A stretch of DNA of 64,000 bases from Candidatus Scybalocola faecipullorum. Lineage in GTDB: Bacteria > Bacillota > Clostridia > Lachnospirales > Lachnospiraceae. The position numbers and the translations under genes were made by a program. The stretch is from assembly GCA_018716485.1 (NCBI GenBank), contig DVJY01000032.1:1-64000 (forward strand), written 5' to 3'. Below the pieces are notes generated by a model. The model ran no database searches and was not told where the DNA came from. It saw only the letters and a list, made by a program, of their open reading frames with translations. This document shows, piece by piece, positions 17,282-26,432 of this stretch (position 1 is its first letter; the number at the start of each line of letters is the position of its first letter).

Positions 17282-19699
17282 TTATTTGATTTTTAAATGC
17301 TTCGCCATCCGCTGGTTCAATTTTCTATTTTTCAAATACTCTCTGATCACTTTGACGATACCTTTGCCCCACTGTCCTTTGGCTTCCATGACGATACCGT
17401 CAACCATCCCCATGCTGACCATGCCGCTTGTCATTTTGGCAAGGGCGCGCAGCGGCATATTATAAACAAAAAGAATATTTAAATCCGGTTTTCCCCGCTT
17501 CATACTCCGCCTAAGCAGAAGTGTCAGTATGATCCAGACAATCCAAAGCAGCGGACTTTTGCTGTGATTCAGTTCTCCAAAAGTCATATTGCGGTTTATC
17601 GTACTGCGTTTTTCAGGAATCTTTCGTCCCAGAAGCGCCTCAAAAGCCTCATCGGAAACATTTAAAACATCTCCGCGCGCATAACTTTCCACCGGTCTGC
17701 CCTCATAAGGCGTCGGCGCCCCTGTACCTGAGACTTCAACTTGGGCACTCAGGCGGATATCCTCGCTGGAAGCGCCGATACCGATCACATATGCGCCGCC
17801 CTCCGTTTCCCATCGGTTTGTCCGCACATTCCAGTAGCGGAATGCCTTATCATCAAGCGGGATCGTCACTTCTTTAGATTCCCCTGCTTTTAGTTCCACA
17901 CGGGCAAATCCTTTCAGTTCTCTGACCGGTGAAAACACTTCTTTGCCCGGCATTGAAACATACAGCTGTACTATTTCGGCGCCGTCATATGCGCCTGTAT
18001 TTTTCACAGTAAATACCGCCTGCTTTGTATCTGCCCGCAGCTGACTATAGGCAAAAGCTGTATAGCTCATGCCGAAACCAAAAGGAAATGCCGCTGGCAC
18101 GCCGGCTTTTTGAAAATATCTGTAGCCGATATATATGCCTTCCCTATATTCTGTCGTTTTGTCCTTTCCCGCAAAATGCTTTGCAGACGGTACATCCGTA
18201 TAGCGCTTCGGCCAGCTTTCCGCCAGTTTTCCGCAAGGATTGATTTTTCCCGTCAGTGCGTCGGCTACAGCCGCAGCGCCGGCCTCGCCGCCAAGTCCCG
18301 CATGCAGCAGTGCCTGACAATATTTCTGCCACGATGTTTCTACAGCGCTTCCTGAAAACAATACAACAGCAATCTGGTCATTCACCTTTCTTAACATGCG
18401 CAGCAGCTGAAGCTGATTTTTATTCAGCCGCATATGTCTGCGGTCCAGCCCTTCACTCTCCTGAATTTCATCAAGGCCCATACAGACAATAAGCATCTCC
18501 GAATGTTTAGCCAGCTGGATGGCCTCGCGCATCAGCAGTTCATCTTCTTTTCCATGCCGGTCAAAGCCCTGCGCATAACCTGCCAGTTCAATGCCGGAAT
18601 CTTTTAAAGCATCCAAAAGATTTTCCACATGCACCGCATTCACGACACTGGAACCTGCCCCCTGATATCTGGGATGCTTGGCAAAATCTCCAATAATACC
18701 GACGCGCCTGCCATGCCTAACCGGCAGTAAATTTCCGTCATTTTTCAGCAGGGTAATGCTCTGAGCTGCCGCTTTACGGGCCAAGGCGTGATGCCTTTCA
18801 AAGTCGGCCTGTTTTTTGGCGGCTTTCACAGCCCCATCAGTTTCAAATACAAGTGTCAAAAGTTCCTCAAGGCGGGCATCAATGTCGGCCTCGCTCACTT
18901 TTTTATTCTCCACTGCACATATCAGTTCCCGTACAGAATCCAGTCCCGGCGCAGGCATTTCCAGCGTCGAACCTGCCGCCACACCTGCCGCATGATCATT
19001 GGAACCGCCCCAGTCTGTGACGACAGCGCCGTCAAATCCCCAGTCTTTCCTCAAAATATCACCCAGCAGATGCTTATTTTCATTGGCATAGGTTCCGTTG
19101 ATCAAATTGTAGCTGGACATAATACATTTCGGCTTTCCTTCTTTAACCGCGATTTCAAATCCGGTTAAATAGATTTCCCGCAGTGTCCGCTCATCCAAAA
19201 CACTATCTGACGCCATGCGCCGCGTCTCCTGATTGTTGACCGCAAAGTGTTTCGGGCAGGCGGCCGTACCGTTTTTTTGTATACCGCGGATATATGCCGC
19301 CGCCATTTTTCCTGCCAAATACGGGTCTTCAGAAAAATACTCAAAATTTCTGCCGCAGAGCGGGTTTCTTTTCATATTCAGACCCGGTCCCAAAACCACA
19401 TGGACATCTGAGGCTGCCGCCTCCTGTCCCAGCGCTTCGCCGATTTCTTCGCCAAGTTCAGTATTCCAGCTGCACGCTGCCGTCGCTGCTGTCGGAAAAC
19501 ATGTGGCCGGTTCACTGGGATTTAAGCCGAGATGATCTGCCGGCCCCGCCTGCTTACGCAGGCCGTGAGGGCCGTCAGACAGCCATATGGAGGGAATGCC
19601 CGCCTTTTTTATCTCATATGTTTCAAAAACATTTTTGCCGGACAGCAGCATACATTTTTGTTCTAAAGTTAATTTTTGGATGATTGATTCATATGCCAT
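17282..19699 (-). CDS. Glycoside hydrolase family 3 (beta-glucosidase type)
   Basis: 805 residues in the classical domain order: TIM barrel (about 1-290), alpha/beta sandwich, then fibronectin-III-like domain. Substrate-site residues KH and R lie in CPKHFAVNNQETRR, and the nucleophile is D229 in VVTDWGG. No signal peptide, so it is probably cytosolic or membrane-associated: after the Fn3 domain an extra C-terminal tail of about 130 residues contains one hydrophobic helix (SPLLWIVWIILTLLL) and a basic end. The ATG immediately follows the stop of the GtrA-like gene (no gap). Likely acts on oligosaccharides together with the GH2 gene upstream. Confidence 0.9.
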   Translation of the reverse strand: MAYESIIQKLTLEQKCMLLSGKNVFETYEIKKAGIPSIWLSDGPHGLRKQAGPADHLGLNPSEPATCFPTAATAACSWNTELGEEIGEALGQEAAASDVHVVLGPGLNMKRNPLCGRNFEYFSEDPYLAGKMAAAYIRGIQKNGTAACPKHFAVNNQETRRMASDSVLDERTLREIYLTGFEIAVKEGKPKCIMSSYNLINGTYANENKHLLGDILRKDWGFDGAVVTDWGGSNDHAAGVAAGSTLEMPAPGLDSVRELICAVENKKVSEADIDARLEELLTLVFETDGAVKAAKKQADFERHHALARKAAAQSITLLKNDGNLLPVRHGRRVGIIGDFAKHPRYQGAGSSVVNAVHVENLLDALKDSGIELAGYAQGFDRHGKEDELLMREAIQLAKHSEMLIVCMGLDEIQESEGLDRRHMRLNKNQLQLLRMLRKVNDQIAVVLFSGSAVETSWQKYCQALLHAGLGGEAGAAAVADALTGKINPCGKLAESWPKRYTDVPSAKHFAGKDKTTEYREGIYIGYRYFQKAGVPAAFPFGFGMSYTAFAYSQLRADTKQAVFTVKNTGAYDGAEIVQLYVSMPGKEVFSPVRELKGFARVELKAGESKEVTIPLDDKAFRYWNVRTNRWETEGGAYVIGIGASSEDIRLSAQVEVSGTGAPTPYEGRPVESYARGDVLNVSDEAFEALLGRKIPEKRSTINRNMTFGELNHSKSPLLWIVWIILTLLLRRSMKRGKPDLNILFVYNMPLRALAKMTSGMVSMGMVDGIVMEAKGQWGKGIVKVIREYLKNRKLNQRMAKHLKIK

Positions 19700-20248
19700 T
19701 TATTCAGCCTTCCCTTCCGGAAAAATAATTTTGTAAATCGGAAAATAAATCACCATCTGCACGCCGCCGTTGATAATCGTAATCAAAATATTATACAGCG
19801 CCGGCGGGAAAAACCGTCTGCATAAAGGCACATACAGGCCCATCAGAAAGCTGCATACGATGGTAATCAGCACGAACGCCACGATATACCATGCGATCTG
19901 ATAAAAAATATTGCCTTTGGACTTAAAGGTCACATTGCGCTGCATCGGAAAATTGATGCACTGGGCAATAAACAGTGTAATAGCAAAGGCCGCAAAGTAT
20001 CCCATGCCGCCTGTGGCGTCTCCGGTCACCGGATAATTAAATACATATGTATCTACCGGTCCGATATCCAAATGAATCAGCTGGCACGGGATACTGCACC
20101 AGTCTGTCATCGTATAAAACAAATTGGGCAAAAATGTCAGCAGCAAATACTGCAGCAGCGTTACAAGCATGGAAAATACATAAAATTTTACAAATTGGGC
20201 GATAAGCTTATGTTTTTCTTCAAAATGCTGCCAAAATGTCTGCAACAT
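19700..20248 (-). CDS. GtrA-like membrane protein
   Basis: 182 residues with four predicted membrane helices, matching the GtrA/DPMS flippase-like family (QFVKFYVFSMLVTLLQYLLL at the start and a FPMQRNVTFKSKGN loop). Family members are linked to transfer of lipid-carried sugars across the membrane. Its start overlaps the GH2 stop by one base (TAATG), and its own stop abuts the GH3 start, so three genes are tightly coupled. A GtrA protein between two glycosidases is unusual company; its role here is unclear. Confidence 0.75.
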   Translation of the reverse strand: MLQTFWQHFEEKHKLIAQFVKFYVFSMLVTLLQYLLLTFLPNLFYTMTDWCSIPCQLIHLDIGPVDTYVFNYPVTGDATGGMGYFAAFAITLFIAQCINFPMQRNVTFKSKGNIFYQIAWYIVAFVLITIVCSFLMGLYVPLCRRFFPPALYNILITIINGGVQMVIYFPIYKIIFPEGKAE

Positions 20249-22671
20249 TACGCTTCACCTCCCTGCCCGTCTTTTTCCACCGGAATCACAACTTCTGTCT
20301 CGTGTATGCCGTCAGAAGCCTTAACTTTCACAGTCTGTCCGCTGCCTGCGCGCACAATGGCAAGCGCCTCGCCGTAATAAGTATCTGCTTCATCGCTGCG
20401 GTAGCTGCGCTCATAGAACGGGCATGCACTGCCCAGCCCTTCAAGTGTGCCGCCTTCCACACTGACTTTAATAATGCCCCGTTCCAGCGGTTTTGTAATA
20501 CCGTGAACATCGGCATATTTAAGCCGGATATAACTTAACCGCCCTTCCCGTACTGTTTCTTTTTCCGGCAGCGCCCACAGTCTGGTCTCTTTGTCTGCTG
20601 TTTTTAAGGATGTCCTGCCGATTTCGCTGCCCAAACTGTCGTAAGCCACAGCCTCAATCATTCCGGATTCATAAACACATGTCATCTTGGCAATACAATC
20701 CTTTTTCATCACTGCAGTGCCCGCCGGTTTTCCATTAATAAAAACTTCCACCCGGGCAGCTCTTGCATATATTTCAATATTCGCCTTTTTTCCCTCGCAG
20801 CCAGCCCAGCTCCAGCTTTCAATGGCATTGGACATTTTCCATGCAGAAGGACTGTGCTTATCGCCGGTGTGGCTGACCGGGCACACACCGATATACGGCC
20901 CTTTTGCTTTTTCTAAAGCCACTTTCGTATACAATGCCTCGCACAGCGGTTTACCTGTCAGATCGATACGGCCCGATCCTGCGGAAACCCAGCCCATGCC
21001 GCCGTCAAATGTCTTGGCATAATCACTGTATTCCCATGAACCGACCATGACTTCTCCCAGATAATCCATGCCTGCCCATACAAAATCACCGATCAGGCGG
21101 GGATTTTCTTTGGCCATTTCATAAAACTTATAGGCATCATTGCAAAACGTCTCACTGCCTAAAATGAGCCGGTGCGGATATTTTTTCAGATCATGGGCAT
21201 ATCTGTAAATGCCGTAATTATAGCCTGCGATATCCATGTTGGCAAAGGCATCTCTCGTCTTGACATCACAGCCATAAAATGTGGCGCCCCGCTTCATAAA
21301 TTCATCGCCTAAAATACCTGCCAGATTATTGAAAAACTGGCTGCCCACGGCTTTTTTCTTTGATGTCTTCCCGGCTTCTTTAGCTTTCTTTGCCCGTTCA
21401 GCCTCTTTTTTAGCTTTTTTATCGCTGTAAACACCGAAGCCCACAGAACTTAAAAAGTTAAAGAAAATATTGATGCCGCAAGTGACCGGACGGCTGTCAT
21501 CAAGGCTGTGAAGAAAATCCGTCATCTTTTTTGTCAGCGCAATGCCTTTAGGCTGCGCCGTCTCACTGACTTCATTGCCGGTGGAGTACATGATTACACA
21601 CGGATGATTATAGTCTTTTTCCACCATATCCTTTAAGTCCTGTTTCCACCATTGTTTAAAATAATCCACATAATCATACTCTGTTTTATGGATATACCAG
21701 TGATCAATGTATTCATCCATCACAAGCATCCCCTGACGGTCACACTCCCGCAAAAATGCTTTGGAGCAGGGATTATGGGCGCTTCTCAATGCGTTGTAGC
21801 CCACATCTTTAAGCAGCCGCACTTTTCTCTCTACCGCATCTTCATCACAGCAGGCGCCTAACAGACTATTATCATGGTGAACGCAGGCGCCGAGCACGAT
21901 GACACGGCGGCCGTTGATGCACAAGCCGTCATTCCCCCATGAAAGGGTTCTGATACCGAAGGTTTCGCAAACTGTGTCTTCGCCGAACGTTACTTTGCAT
22001 GTATATAAATTCGGTGTGTCCACGTGCCAAAGTTTGGCATCGGGAATGTTCATTTTAACACGGACGCTGCCGTCACTGTCCGCCTGTGCTTTAGCAACAG
22101 ACTGACCGCCGTCTAAAACCTCTATCGACACCCTGCCCGGACAGCTTGTTTTAACCTCCACTGAAATCACCGCCGGATCAATAGCTTCTGTGCGTATGCG
22201 CACACCGTTGACCGGAATATAGACTTTCGGATCGCCGACCCAAAGTGTCACCGGCCTGTAAAGGCCGGCGCCAGAATACCAGCGGCTGTTTGGCTGATCC
22301 GCATTGCGGGCAATAACGCGTATACTGCGTTTTTCTCCATGCTCAAAATATTTTGTCACATCCACATAAAAATTCGTATAGCCGTAAGGGCGAAAAGCTG
22401 CCTGCTCTTTATCAATCCATACTTCTGCATTTCTGTAGACACCTTCAAACTCCAAAATCAATTTTTTCCCGGCAAAATCTTTTTCGGGCGCCCAGACTTT
22501 CTCATAAACATAATCGAAACCTTCATACCAGCCTGTATTTGTACCGCCCGCTGCCGTGCGGCTTTTCGGCTCTCCCAGCATCGCATCATGAGGCAGTGTG
22601 ACGGGCATCGGACTTTCATCAGAGTTATAATGCTTATATGTCCATCCTGTATTCCAAGGAATTGCTCTCAT
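20248..22671 (-). CDS. Glycoside hydrolase family 2 (beta-galactosidase type)
   Basis: 807 residues. Domains: N-terminal sugar-binding jelly roll (to about 170), Ig-like domain, TIM barrel with acid/base E in STGNEVSE and nucleophile E in LGSETFCND, then further beta domains. A lysine- and alanine-rich insertion (about 28 residues starting SDKKAKKEAERAKK) interrupts the barrel between the two catalytic glutamates. No signal peptide, so cytosolic. The ATG at 22671 was chosen over 22704 because AGAGAGG lies at suitable distance. Specific sugar unknown; beta-galactosidase, beta-glucuronidase and beta-mannosidase all belong to this family. Confidence 0.9.
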   Translation of the reverse strand: MRAIPWNTGWTYKHYNSDESPMPVTLPHDAMLGEPKSRTAAGGTNTGWYEGFDYVYEKVWAPEKDFAGKKLILEFEGVYRNAEVWIDKEQAAFRPYGYTNFYVDVTKYFEHGEKRSIRVIARNADQPNSRWYSGAGLYRPVTLWVGDPKVYIPVNGVRIRTEAIDPAVISVEVKTSCPGRVSIEVLDGGQSVAKAQADSDGSVRVKMNIPDAKLWHVDTPNLYTCKVTFGEDTVCETFGIRTLSWGNDGLCINGRRVIVLGACVHHDNSLLGACCDEDAVERKVRLLKDVGYNALRSAHNPCSKAFLRECDRQGMLVMDEYIDHWYIHKTEYDYVDYFKQWWKQDLKDMVEKDYNHPCVIMYSTGNEVSETAQPKGIALTKKMTDFLHSLDDSRPVTCGINIFFNFLSSVGFGVYSDKKAKKEAERAKKAKEAGKTSKKKAVGSQFFNNLAGILGDEFMKRGATFYGCDVKTRDAFANMDIAGYNYGIYRYAHDLKKYPHRLILGSETFCNDAYKFYEMAKENPRLIGDFVWAGMDYLGEVMVGSWEYSDYAKTFDGGMGWVSAGSGRIDLTGKPLCEALYTKVALEKAKGPYIGVCPVSHTGDKHSPSAWKMSNAIESWSWAGCEGKKANIEIYARAARVEVFINGKPAGTAVMKKDCIAKMTCVYESGMIEAVAYDSLGSEIGRTSLKTADKETRLWALPEKETVREGRLSYIRLKYADVHGITKPLERGIIKVSVEGGTLEGLGSACPFYERSYRSDEADTYYGEALAIVRAGSGQTVKVKASDGIHETEVVIPVEKDGQGGEA

Positions 22672-22723
22672 ATATATTGAATCCTCTCTTTCCGGCGGCT
22701 GCATGAAGACGCCGCCCGCTAGA

Positions 22724-22760
22724 TTTTAAAAATCCCACCCGAAGTCTGGCTTCGGGTGGG
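22724..22760 (-). terminator. Strong hairpin before the GH2 gene
   Basis: CCCACCCGAAG/CTTCGGGTGGG, 11-bp perfect stem with a 5-base loop, then ATTTTTAAAA on the minus strand. It sits between the small membrane protein gene and the GH2-GtrA-GH3 genes. I see no promoter between it and GH2, so it may act as a partial terminator inside one long operon. Confidence 0.8.
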
Positions 22761-22783
22761 TCTTCGCTGCTGCCCGCTTAATT

Positions 22784-23215
22784 TTACTTTTCTGCCAAAC
22801 GTCTGACAAAAGCTGCAGCAATCATCGCAACGTCTGCAACGACATAAAGCGCGATGCCGACGATGGAAATATGCAGTGCTGTTGCTTCGGAAGCCGGATA
22901 GTTTACGGGGATAAAATAAACATCGGCTGCCAAAGATACACGTCCGAGAACGAATTCATAAAAGCTGTACAGAAGCAGCGCCACAGCAGCAAACATTGCA
23001 ATATCTGTCACTGGCTGGGGTAATCTCTGATTCACAAACATCACTGCGATCATAAGTACAATAGCGATCACTGTACTGACAATCGGAAGAATATTTAACG
23101 TAGATGATGCCAGATAGCCTGTCACGGAAGTGAAGATGTATATAATCAGGCCGACAATGGCCGCAATGGCTGCAAGGCCGACAATATATGTGATTTTTTC
23201 AACACTTTTTTTCAT
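22784..23215 (-). CDS. Four-helix membrane protein, function unknown
   Basis: 143 residues with four hydrophobic segments and short charged ends. The start at 23215 lies just past the stop of the permuted GH3 gene and uses the AAGGAAAGGAAG in that gene's tail as its ribosome site, so the pair is coupled. The membrane-anchored GH3 upstream has its own helices at both ends; this protein may assist or neighbour it in the membrane. I recognise no family. Confidence 0.7.
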   Translation of the reverse strand: MKKSVEKITYIVGLAAIAAIVGLIIYIFTSVTGYLASSTLNILPIVSTVIAIVLMIAVMFVNQRLPQPVTDIAMFAAVALLLYSFYEFVLGRVSLAADVYFIPVNYPASEATALHISIVGIALYVVADVAMIAAAFVRRLAEK

Positions 23216-23216
23216 A

Positions 23217-26200
23217 TCATTTCTTCCTTTCCTTTGGTTTTCTGACACGGCTCACACTGTAAGCAACAAGGCCTGCCAATGTTGCTGCCGCAAATACACC
23301 GATACATGTCATATAAGTTGCTCTCCACCATGTCATCACATCAACACTGTGTGTTGTTGAGTTGACACCGTTCATGGCTGCGCTGTTTGCAAGGGCATAT
23401 AAGAGATAATGTAAATTTTCTTTAATGGCAAGAAGCATATCTCTGTCACCGCTGAGCGCTTCTTCATTCCAATATGTAATTTCTTCGGAAATACCGAAAC
23501 CGCAGAATGCTGTTGTACCTGCAAGTATGGATTCCTTCGGAGACGCTTTTAAAGAAACGCCGGTAAAGTCTGTGACATTGTAGCCTTTAAAGCCCCATTC
23601 ATTGCGCATGATCTGCACCTGAACGCCTACATTGGCACTCGGTGCCACTGCGCCGATACGGTTGTAAGAACTCATCACGCCAAGAGCGCCTGTTGTATAT
23701 ATATCCGCCTTTGTTTCATCATTGACAAATGACGCCGGTTTTCCGTTGGCTTCAAATGCCTGCTGAAGTCCGCGAAGTTCCATTTCACGAGCTTTCTGCT
23801 CATTCATAAATACGGCGATACCGGAACGGTTAATTTCCTGATCATTAAATGCCGCATGTTTAATATTGACAAGTGTACCTTTGGACTGTGCGCCCTGTAC
23901 AACTGCGCTGCCGATGTAACCTGTTAAAATCGGATCTTCTGAATAATATTCAGCGCCCCGGCTGTTGTACGCATGACGGTGAATATTCATGCCCGGTCCG
24001 ATCATAATCGGAAGATTGAGTACAAGTGTACTTTCACCCAATGTGATTTCGCCGTTTTCATAAGCCAGCTCTTTGTTCCAGCTGTATGCAATGTTCTGAG
24101 GTGTCGGGCCTACACGTGTGGCATAATCATAATCTGCAGCATCTTCGTAAGGAACACCCTGATAAGAACCTTCTGTCAGATAATGGGAGTCAGAACCGTT
24201 CGGGCCGTCATCTGCTGCATACTGCATCAGACCGATGGACGGAATAGCTGCAATATTGTGGAAGGCATTGGAAGCGAAATCCAAAAATTCCTGAATCGTT
24301 ACTTTATTGATCAGTTCTTCCCAGCGAGGATCGTCAAACTCCGCGCCCTTCATGTCATTGATCGTCAATTCGCTTGTTGTATCACCGAAAATAATATCCG
24401 ATGTATCTTCATCGGTGGCAAGTTCAATAAAGTCATTGCCAAGCAGTTCTGCCAGACGTCCGTCCGCGCTCAAACCTGAAATTGTTTCCGGGAATGTGCC
24501 ATCCCAGTCGCTTCTTGAAAGATATGTCACTGTATCCGGGATAAATGCATTAATATCCATCGCATAATCGCCTTCAGACAGTGCATTTGTAATTTCTGTG
24601 CCGTTTTTGCTTACAGAAAATGTGTCGGCATCAACTTCGCCATCCCATGTCCACTCATAAGTCTTATCTGCATTGCCGTCAGATGTCATGCCGTCGGCTG
24701 TTGTATAGCCCTGAGCCGCAAGAATATTATTTAAAGCTTCATGGGAATCATCACCGATTGCAAAATAATAGGTGCCCGGATCTACAATATATGTCTGCGC
24801 ATTTTCAGAGTCATAACTTGCCAGATTGGACATATCGATTTCCATAGTGATCGTCTGGCTTTCGCCCGGCTGCAGTGTATTTGTTTTTTCAAAATCCATC
24901 AGCTGAACTGCGGATTTTTCAATATGATACTGTTTATCATAATCTGTATACGGAGACTGAGCATAGACCTGAACAACCGCCTTGCCTGCCACATCGCCTG
25001 TGTTTGTCGTTGTAACAGTCACTGTCGCTGTTTCTTTATTGCCCATAATTTCTACAGAATCCAGTGTCTGCTCAAATGTTGTATACGACATGCCGTAGCC
25101 GAACGGATAGACAACTTCATTGGCATAGTCCCATGTGCCATCCTCTGTAGCTACAGTACCGTCAGCATTGGCATAAGTGCCTGCGGAAGCCTCCGAACCG
25201 CCGTTGCCCATAACAATATCCGCATATCTTGTTTCATAGTAACGATAGCCTGTATAAATACCTTCTGCCTCGATCAAATAAGAATTCACATTGGCTGTCT
25301 CGTCAAAGTCACTGGCATTTTCCCATGGAATATTGCCGTAGTTGGCCATGGCCGGCGCAAGGGCGCTGTTTTTGGCGAATGTATCACCAAGGTGCGCTGA
25401 CGGAGATACTGTGCCGTTTAGCACATCAGCCACGCCGTAAAAACCGTATGCGCCCGGGTAACCGATCCATAAAATAGCATCAATATCAGGGTCATCCTGA
25501 AGGTTGGCAATCTCCATCTGGTTTGTCGCATTGACAAGAACGATGACCTTGTCAAAGTTTGCCTTTGCTTCCTCAATGATGGCCATTTCTTCGTCACTCA
25601 GGCTTAAAATATTTCCGGTCACTGTTTCCACACCGTCAGCCCGTCCGGCTTCGCCCGGATAATAGCCGTCGCCGTTCTCGCCGCCGATACGTCCGACAAC
25701 AACGATGGCCGCATCGCCGTATTCCGCATATTGTGAATTATAATCCGGATTCAGCTGTGCCAGTTCATCAAGGGTCAGTTCGCACGGATCATTGTAAGAT
25801 GTCACTTCCGCATATGCCGGCAGAATACCGCCGCCAAACTGCGGTGTTGTCCACTCTTTATCAGCAAAGTAAGCTTCATACGCCGCCAGCATGGACGGAT
25901 TGATCTGGAATCCTCTCTCGGCGAATGCATCAAAAATTTCTACCGTTGATTTTCCGTCAGGCACGCTGCCGCCGGTATTTCCGTAAACAGGCGCATAACT
26001 GCGCATGCCCATCAACGTGATCTTTGCATCTTTTGCCAAAGGCAGGGCGTCATTTTCGTTTTTCAATAACGCAAAAGTTTCCTGAGATGCTCTGATCGCA
26101 AACTCCTGAAAACCTTCATAAGCTTCTTTGGCTGTTGTAAATTCCGACTTATAAGTCCAGCTGTCTTCTTCATTGTCTGAACTTTCAGTCACTGTCATTT

Positions 26201-26330
26201 GGCTTCGTGTGCCCACGAATGCGTCAACTGATGTACGATAGGTTTCCAAAATATTGCCCGTCAAGATAGATACAGTCAAAAGAGAAGCGGACACCATGGA
26301 TAACCCACGCCAGACATTTGATCTTTTCAA
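23217..26330 (-). CDS. Domain-permuted, membrane-anchored GH3 glycosidase
   Basis: 1037 residues. The usual GH3 order is reversed: the alpha/beta sandwich comes first (ETFALLKNENDALPLAKDAK near 85), then a fibronectin-III-like domain (about 395-560), then the TIM barrel with KHAAFNDQEINR and nucleophile D in NVTDFTG. A hydrophobic helix at about 12-28 and another close to the C-terminus (IGVFAAATLAGLVAYSV) with a basic tail suggest anchoring at both ends and an extracellular catalytic part. The start is TTG at 26330, chosen because AGGAGG is eight bases upstream. It is preceded by three tandem 10-bp repeats and the two-component genes, which may control it. Confidence 0.88.
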   Translation of the reverse strand: MKRSNVWRGLSMVSASLLTVSILTGNILETYRTSVDAFVGTRSQMTVTESSDNEEDSWTYKSEFTTAKEAYEGFQEFAIRASQETFALLKNENDALPLAKDAKITLMGMRSYAPVYGNTGGSVPDGKSTVEIFDAFAERGFQINPSMLAAYEAYFADKEWTTPQFGGGILPAYAEVTSYNDPCELTLDELAQLNPDYNSQYAEYGDAAIVVVGRIGGENGDGYYPGEAGRADGVETVTGNILSLSDEEMAIIEEAKANFDKVIVLVNATNQMEIANLQDDPDIDAILWIGYPGAYGFYGVADVLNGTVSPSAHLGDTFAKNSALAPAMANYGNIPWENASDFDETANVNSYLIEAEGIYTGYRYYETRYADIVMGNGGSEASAGTYANADGTVATEDGTWDYANEVVYPFGYGMSYTTFEQTLDSVEIMGNKETATVTVTTTNTGDVAGKAVVQVYAQSPYTDYDKQYHIEKSAVQLMDFEKTNTLQPGESQTITMEIDMSNLASYDSENAQTYIVDPGTYYFAIGDDSHEALNNILAAQGYTTADGMTSDGNADKTYEWTWDGEVDADTFSVSKNGTEITNALSEGDYAMDINAFIPDTVTYLSRSDWDGTFPETISGLSADGRLAELLGNDFIELATDEDTSDIIFGDTTSELTINDMKGAEFDDPRWEELINKVTIQEFLDFASNAFHNIAAIPSIGLMQYAADDGPNGSDSHYLTEGSYQGVPYEDAADYDYATRVGPTPQNIAYSWNKELAYENGEITLGESTLVLNLPIMIGPGMNIHRHAYNSRGAEYYSEDPILTGYIGSAVVQGAQSKGTLVNIKHAAFNDQEINRSGIAVFMNEQKAREMELRGLQQAFEANGKPASFVNDETKADIYTTGALGVMSSYNRIGAVAPSANVGVQVQIMRNEWGFKGYNVTDFTGVSLKASPKESILAGTTAFCGFGISEEITYWNEEALSGDRDMLLAIKENLHYLLYALANSAAMNGVNSTTHSVDVMTWWRATYMTCIGVFAAATLAGLVAYSVSRVRKPKERKK

Positions 26331-26352
26331 CTTGTTTTCCTCCTCTGTTTTA

Positions 26353-26382
26353 AGATAAACAGAGATTAACAGCTTTTAACAG
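26353..26382 (-). promoter_or_regulatory. Three tandem 10-bp repeats in the permuted-GH3 leader
   Basis: On the minus strand CTGTTAAAAG, CTGTTAATCT and CTGTTTATCT follow one another without gaps. They lie downstream of a TTGTAC motif and upstream of the ribosome site. GTT-containing direct repeats are the kind of site bound by LytTR regulators, and a LytTR regulator is encoded just upstream, so they are candidate binding sites. Confidence 0.5.
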
Positions 26383-26432
26383 CATGTACAAGATAATCTT
26401 CCCAAACTGTCTTTTTTTCAGCGTAAAATGCA

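Noticed and set aside
24741..25400. Long plus-strand open frame opposite the permuted GH3
   Set aside because: A shadow of the real gene: Cys/Ile-rich nonsense composition, no ribosome site, no domain.
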